Origin: an uncultured Halioglobus sp.
GTDB lineage: Bacteria; Pseudomonadota; Gammaproteobacteria; Pseudomonadales; Halieaceae
Direction of reading: 5' to 3'
NCBI GenBank assembly: GCA_905480565.1
Contig: CAJQQW010000269.1
Location: 1-5,631 of the forward strand
Length of the DNA: 5,631 nucleotides
The position numbers and the translations under genes were made by a program. Under the pieces are notes generated by a model. The model worked only from the letters and a program-made list of their open reading frames with translations. It was not told the origin of the DNA and searched no databases. Below, in pieces: positions 1 to 5,333 of the stretch (positions within the stretch are counted from its first letter, which is position 1; each line of letters starts with the position of its first letter).

Positions 1-105
1 TGGCGAGCGAACTGATCCATTTTTTCGATCCCGAAGCGCACCTTGTCGTAAAGCGTCCAGCGTGGCGTAGGTATTTCCAAAACACGCACGTAGTAAACAG
101 CGCTC
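1..105 (-). pseudogene. DUF3604-family protein, C-terminal-side fragment, cut at both ends
   Basis: Read on the minus strand from base 104, one frame is open to the window edge and gives [20 protein letters not shown], followed by [14 protein letters not shown]. The pattern YYVRVLE-PT-RW-YD resembles a conserved block near the C-terminal side of DUF3604 proteins, a family common in marine proteobacteria whose biochemical role I cannot state. The gene would continue leftward out of the window. Its front part is missing because transposase sequence begins at 106, so what is visible is a 5'-truncated remnant. The match is by recognition of a short block only. A hit to DUF3604 with the fragment in its last quarter would confirm it. 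Confidence 0.6.
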
Positions 106-272
106 TCCTGTTTCTGGATGATGTTTACGTCTGCGACAACCGGCTCCCTCGATTCCAGCGCGTCAAAGCGCCGGTTAAAGACGAACTGGAGGATCTGGTC
201 CAGTCGATTAGTCAGCGAGTAGGTCGTTGCCTGGAGCGGCGGGGCTTGCTGGAGCAGGATACCCAGAATGCC
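106..272 (+). mobile_element. IS91/IS801-like Y2 transposase, internal fragment (copy A)
   Basis: The plus-strand frame beginning CTG at 108 reads [12 protein letters not shown], then [17 protein letters not shown] and [15 protein letters not shown]. This matches the middle of Y2 rolling-circle transposases (IS91/IS801/IS1294 type), just after the point where the metal-binding HUH block normally sits. The block is absent: homology begins exactly at the LFLDG-VY segment. The piece stops at 272, where the mutase gene takes over. It is 167 bp long, matches 5167-5333 with three mismatches (121 A/G, 145 T/C, 241 G/T), and has no start or stop of its own. It is a dead fragment whose likely significance is as a recombination scar and a short homology arm. 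Confidence 0.85.
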
Positions 273-508
273 AGGATGGTGATATTCCCTACTACCCGAT
301 CAGGCTAATGCAGGAGCAGGAAATGCTACGCAGGTATATCGACCTGGCCAGGCGGGAAGACGGCGTCAGCTTCGTAGGACGCCTGGGCACCTATCGCTAC
401 CTGGACATGGACGCCACCGTGGCCGAGGCGCTGGAAGCGGCGACTCGCTTCCTGGAACTTATCAAGACGGGACAGCCCGTGCCGGCATTCTTCGTGGAAC
501 CGCTTTAG
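272..508 (+). pseudogene. glf: UDP-galactopyranose mutase, C-terminal remnant
   Basis: The frame ending at the TAG of 506-508 reads [11 protein letters not shown], then FVGRLGTYRYLDMD and VAEALEAATRFLELI. The GD-PYYP block and the GRLGTY-Y-DMD block are hallmarks of the C-terminal end of the flavoenzyme that interconverts UDP-galactopyranose and UDP-galactofuranose in the cytoplasm. Only about 77 codons remain of a protein usually near 370-400 residues. The FAD-binding N-terminus is gone and its place is taken by the transposase piece ending at 272. An open frame with ATG at 227 extends back through the transposase fragment in a different frame from the transposase, so that start is an artefact of the fusion. 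The tail after the DMD block (about 30 residues, ending FFVEPL) looks like an undamaged native end. The stop is one base from the following glycosyltransferase start, as in a glf operon. Confidence 0.87.
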
Positions 509-509
509 C

Positions 510-656
510 ATGAAGAAGAACGGCAGGCTCGTTGCGGTAATAGTCACCTTCAATCGGATCGATGCCTTAAAGGTGACGCTCGAACACGCGATGACCAAGG
601 GCTTCTACCGCATTGTCGTCGTCGATAATTGTTCCACTGATGGCACGCGAGAGTTC
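510..656 (+). pseudogene. Family 2 glycosyltransferase, N-terminal remnant (probable galactofuranosyltransferase)
   Basis: The ATG at 510 lies one base after the mutase stop (TAGCATG), suggesting translational coupling. Codons 7-16 give LVAVIVTFNR and codons 35-48 give IVVVDNCSTDGTRE, the two N-terminal nucleotide-binding signatures of GT-A fold family 2 glycosyltransferases. The N of the first and the VDN-S-DGT of the second are intact. After about codon 49 the reading frame stays open to 800, but base composition turns AT-rich and the residues no longer look like a glycosyltransferase: the DxD metal-binding motif and acceptor region are missing. Next to glf, a galactofuranosyl transferase is the natural guess, but that specificity rests on context only. 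The native gene was probably cut near 650-657 and joined to unrelated DNA. Confidence 0.8.
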
Positions 657-856
657 GTTATTTGTATACGACGACATGCTAAAAGAATAGGTTGGATACT
701 TGCGGAGGCCCAGATTGATAAGCAAACAGCGTTTGCTAAATCTATAAGTTGGAATGTAAATGGATACCAGTCCGGCAAAAGCGCGGATGCGAAGTTATGA
801 TTCAGGCGAATTCGAATAGCACCGCCTTAGGCGAGCATATTTTGGATGACCATGCG
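657..856. other. Junction stretch with no recognisable gene
   Basis: This AT-richer stretch lies between the broken glycosyltransferase and the end of the GtrA-like gene. The plus-strand frame running out of the glycosyltransferase ends at 800 without family resemblance. On the minus strand a frame opens at 794 and reads GLVSIYIPTYRFSKRCLLIN, which looks mildly protein-like, but it has no start and no family I can name. A small dyad, CGCC-TTA-GGCG, sits near 824-834 downstream of the GtrA stop without a T-run, so I do not call it a terminator. The rightward and leftward genes converge here. Confidence 0.5.
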
Positions 857-1240
857 TCAGCGGCTTGCCCTAAATACCCAAAAATAGCTGAGACAAATAC
901 TCCAGAAAACCATTGCGAGCCCAGCACAAAACTGGACCATTACGTAGTGGACTGTGTCCTGCAGTGTGCCAAAGTACATGATCATGCCGTTGAGCAGAAT
1001 GCCGCCGACCCCCATTAGTGTAAAGCGGATCAATGAAAGTCTGTGAGCAACATCGGACTCGAACGTCCAGTGATAGTGTAGTAGATAGTTGTAACTGACG
1101 GCGATAATGCACGCGAATGTACTCGCTAGGAAGGCCGATACCTTTAGACCCTCTACCAGTCCGAAAGTCAAACCGAGAAAAATGAAAGCTGTGCTTCCTC
1201 CTACAAACAAGAACCGCAAAATAAACGAGTACTTGGCCAT
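857..1240 (-). CDS. GtrA-family small membrane protein
   Basis: The gene encodes 127 residues from an ATG at 1240. It is almost entirely hydrophobic, with four likely membrane segments near residues 7-28, 33-54, 73-91 and 97-121. The motif NYLLHYHWTF (51-60), after the second segment, and the closing SYFWVF (118-123) are typical of GtrA-like proteins. Length and topology match the family, so it appears complete. Family members are linked to moving lipid-linked sugars such as undecaprenyl-phosphate-glucose across the inner membrane, or more loosely to surface polysaccharide modification; the substrate cannot be read from sequence. The ATG overlaps the TGA of the preceding remnant as TGATG, the usual sign of translational coupling, and GtrA genes commonly follow a partner glycosyltransferase. 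A weak purine-rich AAGAGAAAC lies 8-16 bases upstream. With its upstream partner broken, expression may be lost. Confidence 0.87.
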   Translation of the reverse strand: MAKYSFILRFLFVGGSTAFIFLGLTFGLVEGLKVSAFLASTFACIIAVSYNYLLHYHWTFESDVAHRLSLIRFTLMGVGGILLNGMIMYFGTLQDTVHYVMVQFCAGLAMVFWSICLSYFWVFRASR

Positions 1241-1353
1241 CAGTTATGTTTCTCTTGCAAAATCATACCGCGATAGAGGGCGGCAATGTTATCGTGAATT
1301 TGGTCCTTACTAACGGTCTTCGTATGTCTATCCGATCTTTTGAAAAAACGTGC
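1240..1353 (-). pseudogene. C-terminal remnant of an unidentified gene coupled to the GtrA-like gene
   Basis: Read on the minus strand, codons from 1353 down to the TGA at 1242-1240 give 37 residues starting ARFFKRSDRHTKTVS and ending NIAALYRGMILQEKHN. The composition is protein-like and codon third positions resemble the neighbours. The stop overlaps the GtrA start (TGATG), an arrangement that arises between genuine coupled genes. A TAA at 1356-1354 closes the frame upstream. A +2-shifted frame carries a short stretch ending VFILVSTFFQK just before, so a frameshift in the T-run near 1345 is possible. I do not recognise the family. A glycosyltransferase partner of GtrA is the contextual guess. 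The remaining bases up to 1485 show no further gene. Confidence 0.45.
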
Positions 1354-1485
1354 TTACCAGAATGAAAACTTTGTATACACCATCTACGCGAAAGCATCGT
1401 CATTCGTTTCAATTAGCTCCCATGACTGGGATTATATCTTCTTCGTGGAATTGTGAAATATGTTGAAAGCGAAGAATGCTTAACA

Positions 1486-2385
1486 TCAGGATCCGGAACG
1501 TTTCGAACGACATACGACGCCCTGGAGAAACCATGAGTTAAAAAGCGGTGATAGGCCATATAAAATCGCCACTGCTACTCGCTGTAAAGGTCGCAGGGTC
1601 AGTGTAGGAAGTGGGAGGTTCTGGTTGAAGCGGTGAATTGCCTCGAATCCGGCACGGTCCAGAGCGTAGTCCAGGCTCTGGCGGTTAAAATGGTTGAGAT
1701 GGTGGACTTCGCAGATGCGCTCCAAAGCTGCAAAGCTTCGTCCCCCGCTTAACCTGTAAAGAAGCTTTGCCAATGCAAAGATCATTGAATTTGAGTCCAC
1801 TGTCATACAGATAAAAATGCCGTCATGGGACAAACTTCTTCGAATTCCTTCAAGAAATGGCACCGGGTCAGGAACGTGCTCAATCACGTAGATATTCGTT
1901 ATTACTGGAAAGGGCTGGGCAGGCTTAAAATCCTCGATCATGGCAGCCTGAAGACGTGGAATGTTCAGTTGCTCCGTTCCGTAACGGATAGCCTCTTCGC
2001 TTACATCGACTCCCCAGCTCTCATATCCCAGCGCCCCAAAGTGCCTCGGAAGATATCCTATCGCGGTGCCAACATCCAGCGTGCGCAAACTCTCCCGCGC
2101 ATTGGGCATATACTCCCGAACTAGGCTATCGAGTTGGTCGAACAGTACCTCTTCGGGATTGTCCCAGTGTTCTTTGTTGCTCTCGAGAAAATAATCTGCC
2201 TCGTAGGACTCGGGCTCCACTTTCAAATTTGAAAAAAGGTGAGTGCAATGGGAGCAAACCAAAAGGTCAAAGCGTGGCAGCGAGTAGGCCGTGCGTGCGC
2301 CCGGTGTGGAACAAATTGGACAGACGTCATTAATAGGGGTTGCCTGCTCTGCCCCCTTATGATCAGAGCTCGCTTTATTGCCCAC
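1486..2385 (-). CDS. Class I SAM-dependent methyltransferase with N-terminal zinc ribbon
   Basis: From a GTG at 2385 the gene gives 299 residues. Residues 22-47 hold two cysteine pairs (CPIC and CSHC), a zinc-ribbon arrangement often placed ahead of this Methyltransf_23-like domain. Motif I for S-adenosylmethionine is LDVGTAIGY (103-111), the acidic segment is GVDVS (125-129), and the post-motif block VIEHVPDP (167-174) is clear. A C-terminal HLNHFNRQSLDYALDRAGF segment is also standard. Proteins of this type in polysaccharide clusters methylate sugar or lipid-linked intermediates, but the substrate is unknown. An alternative TTG at 2418 would add 11 residues; the GTG is preferred because AAGGAG sits seven bases before it. 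The gene appears intact. The gap to the GtrA remnant is over 130 bases, so it may no longer be in one transcript with it. Confidence 0.86.
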   Translation of the reverse strand: MGNKASSDHKGAEQATPINDVCPICSTPGARTAYSLPRFDLLVCSHCTHLFSNLKVEPESYEADYFLESNKEHWDNPEEVLFDQLDSLVREYMPNARESLRTLDVGTAIGYLPRHFGALGYESWGVDVSEEAIRYGTEQLNIPRLQAAMIEDFKPAQPFPVITNIYVIEHVPDPVPFLEGIRRSLSHDGIFICMTVDSNSMIFALAKLLYRLSGGRSFAALERICEVHHLNHFNRQSLDYALDRAGFEAIHRFNQNLPLPTLTLRPLQRVAVAILYGLSPLFNSWFLQGVVCRSKRSGS

Positions 2386-2392
2386 TGAAATA

Positions 2393-2398
2393 CTCCTT
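2393..2398 (-). promoter_or_regulatory. Shine-Dalgarno site that fixes the GTG start of the zinc-ribbon methyltransferase
   Basis: On the minus strand this reads AAGGAG, followed by the seven-base spacer TATTTCA and then GTG at 2385-2383. It is an ideal match and spacing, and it lies inside the longer open frame that starts with TTG at 2418, which argues against that longer start. Confidence 0.7.
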
Positions 2399-2704
2399 AT
2401 GCTTGTTCGACATGCCAACTAATCCGCACCATATGTGGGGATTTAGCAATTTACGTTAGCTATTACGAATCTTCAAGCTCAATGTGAAATTGAGTGTCAA
2501 TTGGGATAACGTCGTAACGACCTTGCAGTGACAAAACGAAGCAGAACAGCTCGTCCGAGAAACTTATCATGACTTGGGGTCACGCCGCTGGCTCGCGGCA
2601 GGAGCGCGCGTTACAGAGGAGCGCCTAGCGGAATATTAGCCTGAAAATTTTGCGGTACATGTGACGGTACGCGTAGAAAGTACGATTATCGAACACCAGC
2701 TTAT
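2399..2704. other. Intergenic region between the radical SAM remnant and the zinc-ribbon methyltransferase
   Basis: No complete gene is visible in these 306 bases. The right part (2625-2704, minus) continues one frame, shifted relative to the radical SAM stop, that reads LVFDNRTFYAYRHMYRKIF and ends at a TAG at 2627-2625; this could be the lost tail of that gene after a frameshift. A GC dyad GCCGC-TGGCTC-GCGGC lies at 2584-2599 without a T-run. The left part carries a -35-like TTGACA and a dyad, listed separately. Confidence 0.5.
2478..2500 (-). promoter_or_regulatory. Possible promoter element: TTGACA beside a dyad, upstream of the methyltransferase
   Basis: On the minus strand a perfect TTGACA (2500-2495) is followed at once by the dyad CTCAAT-TTCAC-ATTGAG (2494-2478). 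A -10 hexamer at standard spacing would be CTTGAA (2477-2472), a poor match, so this is a suggestion only. The dyad sits where a regulator could block or aid polymerase. It would give a leader of about 80 bases before the GTG start. Confidence 0.25.
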
Positions 2705-3157
2705 TTATGCCATTTTTGTGTCTTTCTTATAGCGGGCGTAGATGGTTTTTAGTACGCGTTCTGTCTTGGTTTTTTCTATGTCGCGCAACACGTTAAAGAT
2801 GGTGCTAGCGAACTGTACGGGATGGTAAATAATACGCGTAAGAAGAAAGCTCATGTACGCTTTTTTTCGCACCCAGTCTAATTCTTTGCTGCCAACTTCG
2901 TACTTGAAGGATACGGCCTTGGCGACGTCGCCTACAGTCAGTAGATCTAACCAATCCAGATCCTTGATTTTGTGTTTGCTGGGCTCCCTCAGAGGGGTGC
3001 CTGGGAGTGGAATAAACAGGCCAAAGTTAACTTCATCGACGCCAACTTTCGCCAGTTCTCGAGAATACTTAATGGACATTTCCATGTCTTCCCGGGTTTC
3101 ACCGGGCAGTCCTAGCACAAAGTAGGCGGCTACTTTCAAGCCCAGTTTATGGGCAGT
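2705..3157 (-). pseudogene. B12-binding-type radical SAM protein, C-terminal half only
   Basis: The frame ending at the TAA of 2707-2705 reads AHKLGLKVAAYFVLGLPGET, then SRELAKVGVDEVNF and GLFIPLPGTPL. The YFVLGLPGET and PLPGTPL blocks are typical of the second half of the radical SAM barrel in the large family that carries an N-terminal cobalamin-binding domain. The CxxxCxxC iron-sulfur motif and everything before it are missing, so the product cannot be active. About 150 codons survive, where full proteins run to about 450-500 residues. The open frame continues upstream to an ATG at 3403, but those codons are the antisense of a transposase tail, so that start is spurious. The joint is near 3155-3165. 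Family members in glycan or lipid clusters catalyse difficult methylations or rearrangements; the specific role is unknown. Confidence 0.78.
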
Positions 3158-3328
3158 GGCGCCATTGCAGTTTGTGGTCGCTGCGGCGGCTCTGCCAAAG
3201 TCATCGCCTGCATCGAAGACCAGGACGTCATCGGCCAGATCCTGGCTCATCTTCGCGAGAAGGAACAGGATGCACCTGCCCGGCCTCTCCTGGCACCACC
3301 AACCAGGGCACCACCTGAGACAAGGTGA
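3158..3328 (+). mobile_element. IS91/IS801-like transposase, C-terminal fragment (copy B)
   Basis: The plus-strand frame ending at the TGA of 3326-3328 reads GAIAVCGRCGGSAKVIACIE, then DQDVIGQILAHLREKEQ and a proline-rich tail APPTRAPPETR. The CGRCGG block followed by KVIACIED--VI--IL-HL is the standard C-terminal end of Y2 transposases of this type, including the half zinc-ribbon and the proline-rich finish. The fragment runs opposite to the radical SAM gene it truncates. The visible part of copy C (5167-5631) ends before this region, so whether B belongs to the same element cannot be tested here. The native stop and a hairpin immediately after it suggest that the true 3' end of the element is present. 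Confidence 0.85.
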
Positions 3329-3329
3329 A

Positions 3330-3346
3330 TTGATGCGCAGCATCAA
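3330..3346. repeat. Hairpin just after the transposase stop, candidate part of oriIS
   Basis: TTGATGC (3330-3336) and GCATCAA (3340-3346) form a perfect seven-pair stem with a GCA loop, two bases after the transposase TGA. IS91-type elements carry a hairpin-bearing replication origin (oriIS) downstream of the transposase gene, so position supports that reading. A GTTC, the target tetranucleotide used by some family members on the origin side, occurs at 3405-3408 and could mark the element end, but a four-base match proves little. Confidence 0.4.
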
Positions 3347-3521
3347 GAGAGGGTGCCCTGGGGTACATTGCCTCTTTTGCCGGGAAGGAAACCGTGCTTT
3401 CACAGTTCAATCAGTTGGGACGCCACTGAACGATAGTTGGCATAGGTTTCTGTGTGCTTCTGTTAGGGAATGGATGGAAAAGATCTGTGAGGGAGCCGAT
3501 ACGAGCGCGATTTCGAGAAGA
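3347..3521. other. Downstream flank of the transposase fragment, no gene
   Basis: No convincing frame is seen on either strand. The first 60 or so bases are probably the non-coding 3' end of the IS91-like element; the rest is of unknown origin. A 21-base stretch near 3346-3366 matches 18 of 21 positions in the transposase copy at the right end (near 5577-5597), which may be chance. Confidence 0.4.
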
Positions 3522-3701
3522 TTAAGGATGATTGAGGGCCATCATCGGGTCAAAGACCTGGGTGGCGCGAGTGGATTTCTTCCCATTACCCCATTTATTA
3601 TAGTGCTTACGCTTAGCATATCTTCGCAGAATTCTGTGGACAAGGCGGCCTATAGGATCAGGGCGCGGATAGTTTCCAGTGATACAGATAGATTCGCCCG
3701 A
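3522..3701 (-). pseudogene. Possible C-terminal remnant of an unidentified gene
   Basis: A minus-strand frame is open for 59 codons, from just after a TGA at 3704-3702 to the TAA at 3524-3522. It includes TGNYPRPDPIGRLVHRILRR and ends QVFDPMMALNHP. The composition is protein-like and rich in basic residues. There is no start codon or family I recognise. It overlaps the TylF-like remnant in another frame; one pseudogene with a frameshift near 3695, or a chance open frame, would both explain it. Confidence 0.28.
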
Positions 3702-3744
3702 TCAGGTGGGCCCCGAGGTCAATCAGGCAATCATGGATACTGGA
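3658..3744 (-). pseudogene. Short methyltransferase-like remnant fused directly behind the TylF-type gene
   Basis: Reading on past the TylF stop in the same frame gives SSIHDCLIDLGAHLIG (3744-3697) and then RIYLYHWKLSAP to a TGA. Within TylF, residues 195-210 are SSLHDCLINLWPHLIE: 11 of 16 identical, with most base differences at third positions. The match extends back: both stretches are preceded by Asp-Val-Asp, which in TylF is followed by Phe-Tyr and here by the TAA stop, as if Phe was lost and Tyr became nonsense. A different reading is motif I of an FkbM-type methyltransferase (LIDLGAH-IGRIYL). Either way it looks like a scrap of a second methyltransferase gene. Confidence 0.4.
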
Positions 3745-4629
3745 TTAATCGACATCGGGATAGAAATCCCATAGTGCCTTCGTCCCTTTGATACAGAAAG
3801 CAACACTTTCCGGGCTGTGAATCTGTCGCGGATCTTGACGGATTTCTGGATCCCAATAGATCTTGCCCATTTGTACACCAGTGCCCGCTCCGATTAGGCC
3901 GGGAGGTGCACAAGAAAAGTACTTATCCCAATACCTTTCTGAATAAAAGACGGCGCAGTAGGGAAGGTTAACGTATTCGTCCAGAAACAATAAACCACTT
4001 TCTATCAAGTGCGGCCATAAATTGATCAGGCAGTCGTGTAAGCTGGAGTAGAAATCTACATCCAGAAACATCATCGCGATCTCACCCTTGTGTTGAGGCA
4101 GCGAGTTTTCAAACCAGCCGGGGTGAAAACTGCAGCTTGAAATCTCGCCGAAGCGCTCTATGTTGTTTTTCACTTCATCGAGAGTTCCGCCGAAAATACC
4201 TGGAACGAAACCTTTGGCGAACGTCTTCTCCGCGATAGGGTCACCATCCGTAGGTGGTGGCAGGCCTTCGAACGAATCGTAGACTTTAAGCCTTCGGCCT
4301 ATGATTGCACAAATAATCGACAGATTGACGGTAGCTCCCCCTTTCCAGCAGCCACATTCTATAACGTCACCCTTGAGCTCTGGATCCATTTCAAGCAGTT
4401 TCATTGCCATTAGCAGGTGCGCTCTCCACGAAGTCCCTGATTGCACTCGCCGGTTATTTCGCCAGAAGCGGAAGCCTAACCAGATACGTTTATTCCAAGG
4501 CATGCCATAAGCCCTAGACACCTTGAATGAATAGCTAAGAATTATGATCGATAGCGGTGTCGTGACAGCAGACCAGCATCCGCGCAGTAACCTAATAAGC
4601 CGCAACCTGTTTTTATAGGAGAGTCTCAT
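3745..4629 (-). CDS. TylF/macrocin O-methyltransferase-family protein
   Basis: This 294-residue protein starts at the ATG of 4629, with a modest AAGG five bases ahead of it. Motif I for S-adenosylmethionine is DVIECGCWKGG (88-98), and KVYDSFEGLP (115-124) is the next strand and loop. HPGWFENSLP (169-178) and MFLDVDFYSS (187-196) follow. LLFLDEY (213-219) corresponds to the family metal-site segment usually seen as DDY. Relatives methylate sugar hydroxyls using a divalent metal. Residues 10-35 are hydrophobic and may associate with the membrane. Length is slightly above the classical members because of an N-terminal extension and the tail after residue 250. The final residues PDVD may come from recombination with a second copy, whose remnant follows the stop. 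It probably tailors a surface glycan; the acceptor is unknown. It looks complete and is the best preserved enzyme here. Confidence 0.85.
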   Translation of the reverse strand: MRLSYKNRLRLIRLLRGCWSAVTTPLSIIILSYSFKVSRAYGMPWNKRIWLGFRFWRNNRRVQSGTSWRAHLLMAMKLLEMDPELKGDVIECGCWKGGATVNLSIICAIIGRRLKVYDSFEGLPPPTDGDPIAEKTFAKGFVPGIFGGTLDEVKNNIERFGEISSCSFHPGWFENSLPQHKGEIAMMFLDVDFYSSLHDCLINLWPHLIESGLLFLDEYVNLPYCAVFYSERYWDKYFSCAPPGLIGAGTGVQMGKIYWDPEIRQDPRQIHSPESVAFCIKGTKALWDFYPDVD

Positions 4630-4770
4630 GCCTGCCTTGTCATCTGTATTTTCCCTTTGCGGAACCTGAGCCCACTGCCTACCAATTTAGCGAGGCTGCC
4701 GTCCACTTTTACGACCTATGATCATGTAACCGGATTCCAGGACTTTGCAGTCTCGATCTAGCTGATCTTC

Positions 4771-4809
4771 GCAGTCTGTCAAGACTGCCGGCCTGCAAGA
4801 CAAGCCGGC
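4771..4809. repeat. Two adjoining hairpins
   Basis: GCAGTCT (4771-4777) and AGACTGC (4782-4788) make a perfect seven-pair stem with a GTCA loop. Overlapping it, GCCGGC at 4787-4792 and again at 4804-4809 can pair across an 11-base loop, followed on the plus strand by TATTTCTTATT. The second could be a weak rho-independent terminator for plus-strand transcripts, though the T-run is interrupted. The two overlap at 4787-4788, so they would compete if transcribed. Confidence 0.4.
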
Positions 4810-5021
4810 TATTTCTTATTCTGAAGCTGCTTGATTAGCGCAGGCTGAATGGCGCTTGTGACGCTTTACAACGCACGGTCATTAGATAATAGCAGGCTTT
4901 CGATGTGTCTAGCCAGACTCTATGAACGCTAGCCGGCACGAATCGGATCAGGTCTGCCTCTGACATCGACTACTCGAGTATGTTTCGCGACGAAAATTTT
5001 TTACCAGACCAGTTCTAAATC

Positions 5022-5061
5022 AATGCTGCGTCAGATAATGATAGAATCGCGTTGCAGCATT
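5022..5061. repeat. Inverted repeat with eight-base arms
   Basis: AATGCTGC (5022-5029) and GCAGCATT (5054-5061) are perfect inverted copies separated by 24 bases. Arm length and spacing suit either an operator for a dimeric regulator or a transposon-related hairpin. There is no T-run after either arm, so it is not a typical terminator. It lies about 100 bases left of transposase copy C. Confidence 0.4.
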
Positions 5062-5166
5062 AAAACCGATAGTGAAAAAAAATAAGCGGGCCGGCCTGTC
5101 TCGAATGACGTCAGATATCATATTGATTGATTCCGGAGTTTTACGCACTTGTTAAAGCGGGGTCGT

Positions 5167-5333
5167 TCCTGTTTCTGGATGGTGTTTACGTCTGCGACAA
5201 CCGGCCCCCTCGATTCCAGCGCGTCAAAGCGCCGGTTAAAGACGAACTGGAGGATCTGGTCCAGTCGATTAGTCAGCGAGTAGGTCGTTGCCTGGAGCGG
5301 CTGGGCTTGCTGGAGCAGGATACCCAGAATGCC
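5167..5333 (+). repeat. Direct repeat of 106-272
   Basis: These 167 bases match 106-272 at 164 positions and in the same orientation (offset 5061). The left boundary is identical in both copies; the right boundary is where copy A is cut by the glf remnant, while copy C continues as transposase. Homologous recombination between the two would delete everything from 273 to 5333. Confidence 0.95.

Larger units (their letters stand above)
4630..5166. other. Non-coding region upstream of the TylF-type gene
   Basis: No gene or remnant is recognised in 537 bases on either strand. Stops are dense in all frames. The region holds several inverted repeats (4771-4788, 4787-4809 and 5022-5061) and ends at the left edge of the third transposase piece. 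The promoter for the TylF gene should lie here on the minus strand, but I find no convincing pair of -35 and -10 boxes. Confidence 0.55.

Noticed and set aside
227..508. Complete 93-residue gene starting at ATG 227
   Set aside because: The first 15 codons are transposase DNA read out of frame; only the part from 272 is a real (mutase) coding sequence.
657..794. Minus-strand frame resembling part of a lipid A acyltransferase (RFSKRCLLINLGL)
   Set aside because: The resemblance rests on a handful of residues, there is no start, and no catalytic motif is present.
2584..2599. GC-rich hairpin as a terminator for the radical SAM transcript
   Set aside because: Only five base pairs and no T-run on either strand.
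2705..3403. Full 232-residue radical SAM gene from ATG 3403
   Set aside because: Codons upstream of about 3157 are antisense to a recognisable transposase C-terminus, so the start and N-terminus are artefacts.
3156..3791. 211-residue plus-strand gene
   Set aside because: It is in a different frame from the transposase tail it covers, and beyond 3400 shows no family resemblance and runs antisense to the TylF end.
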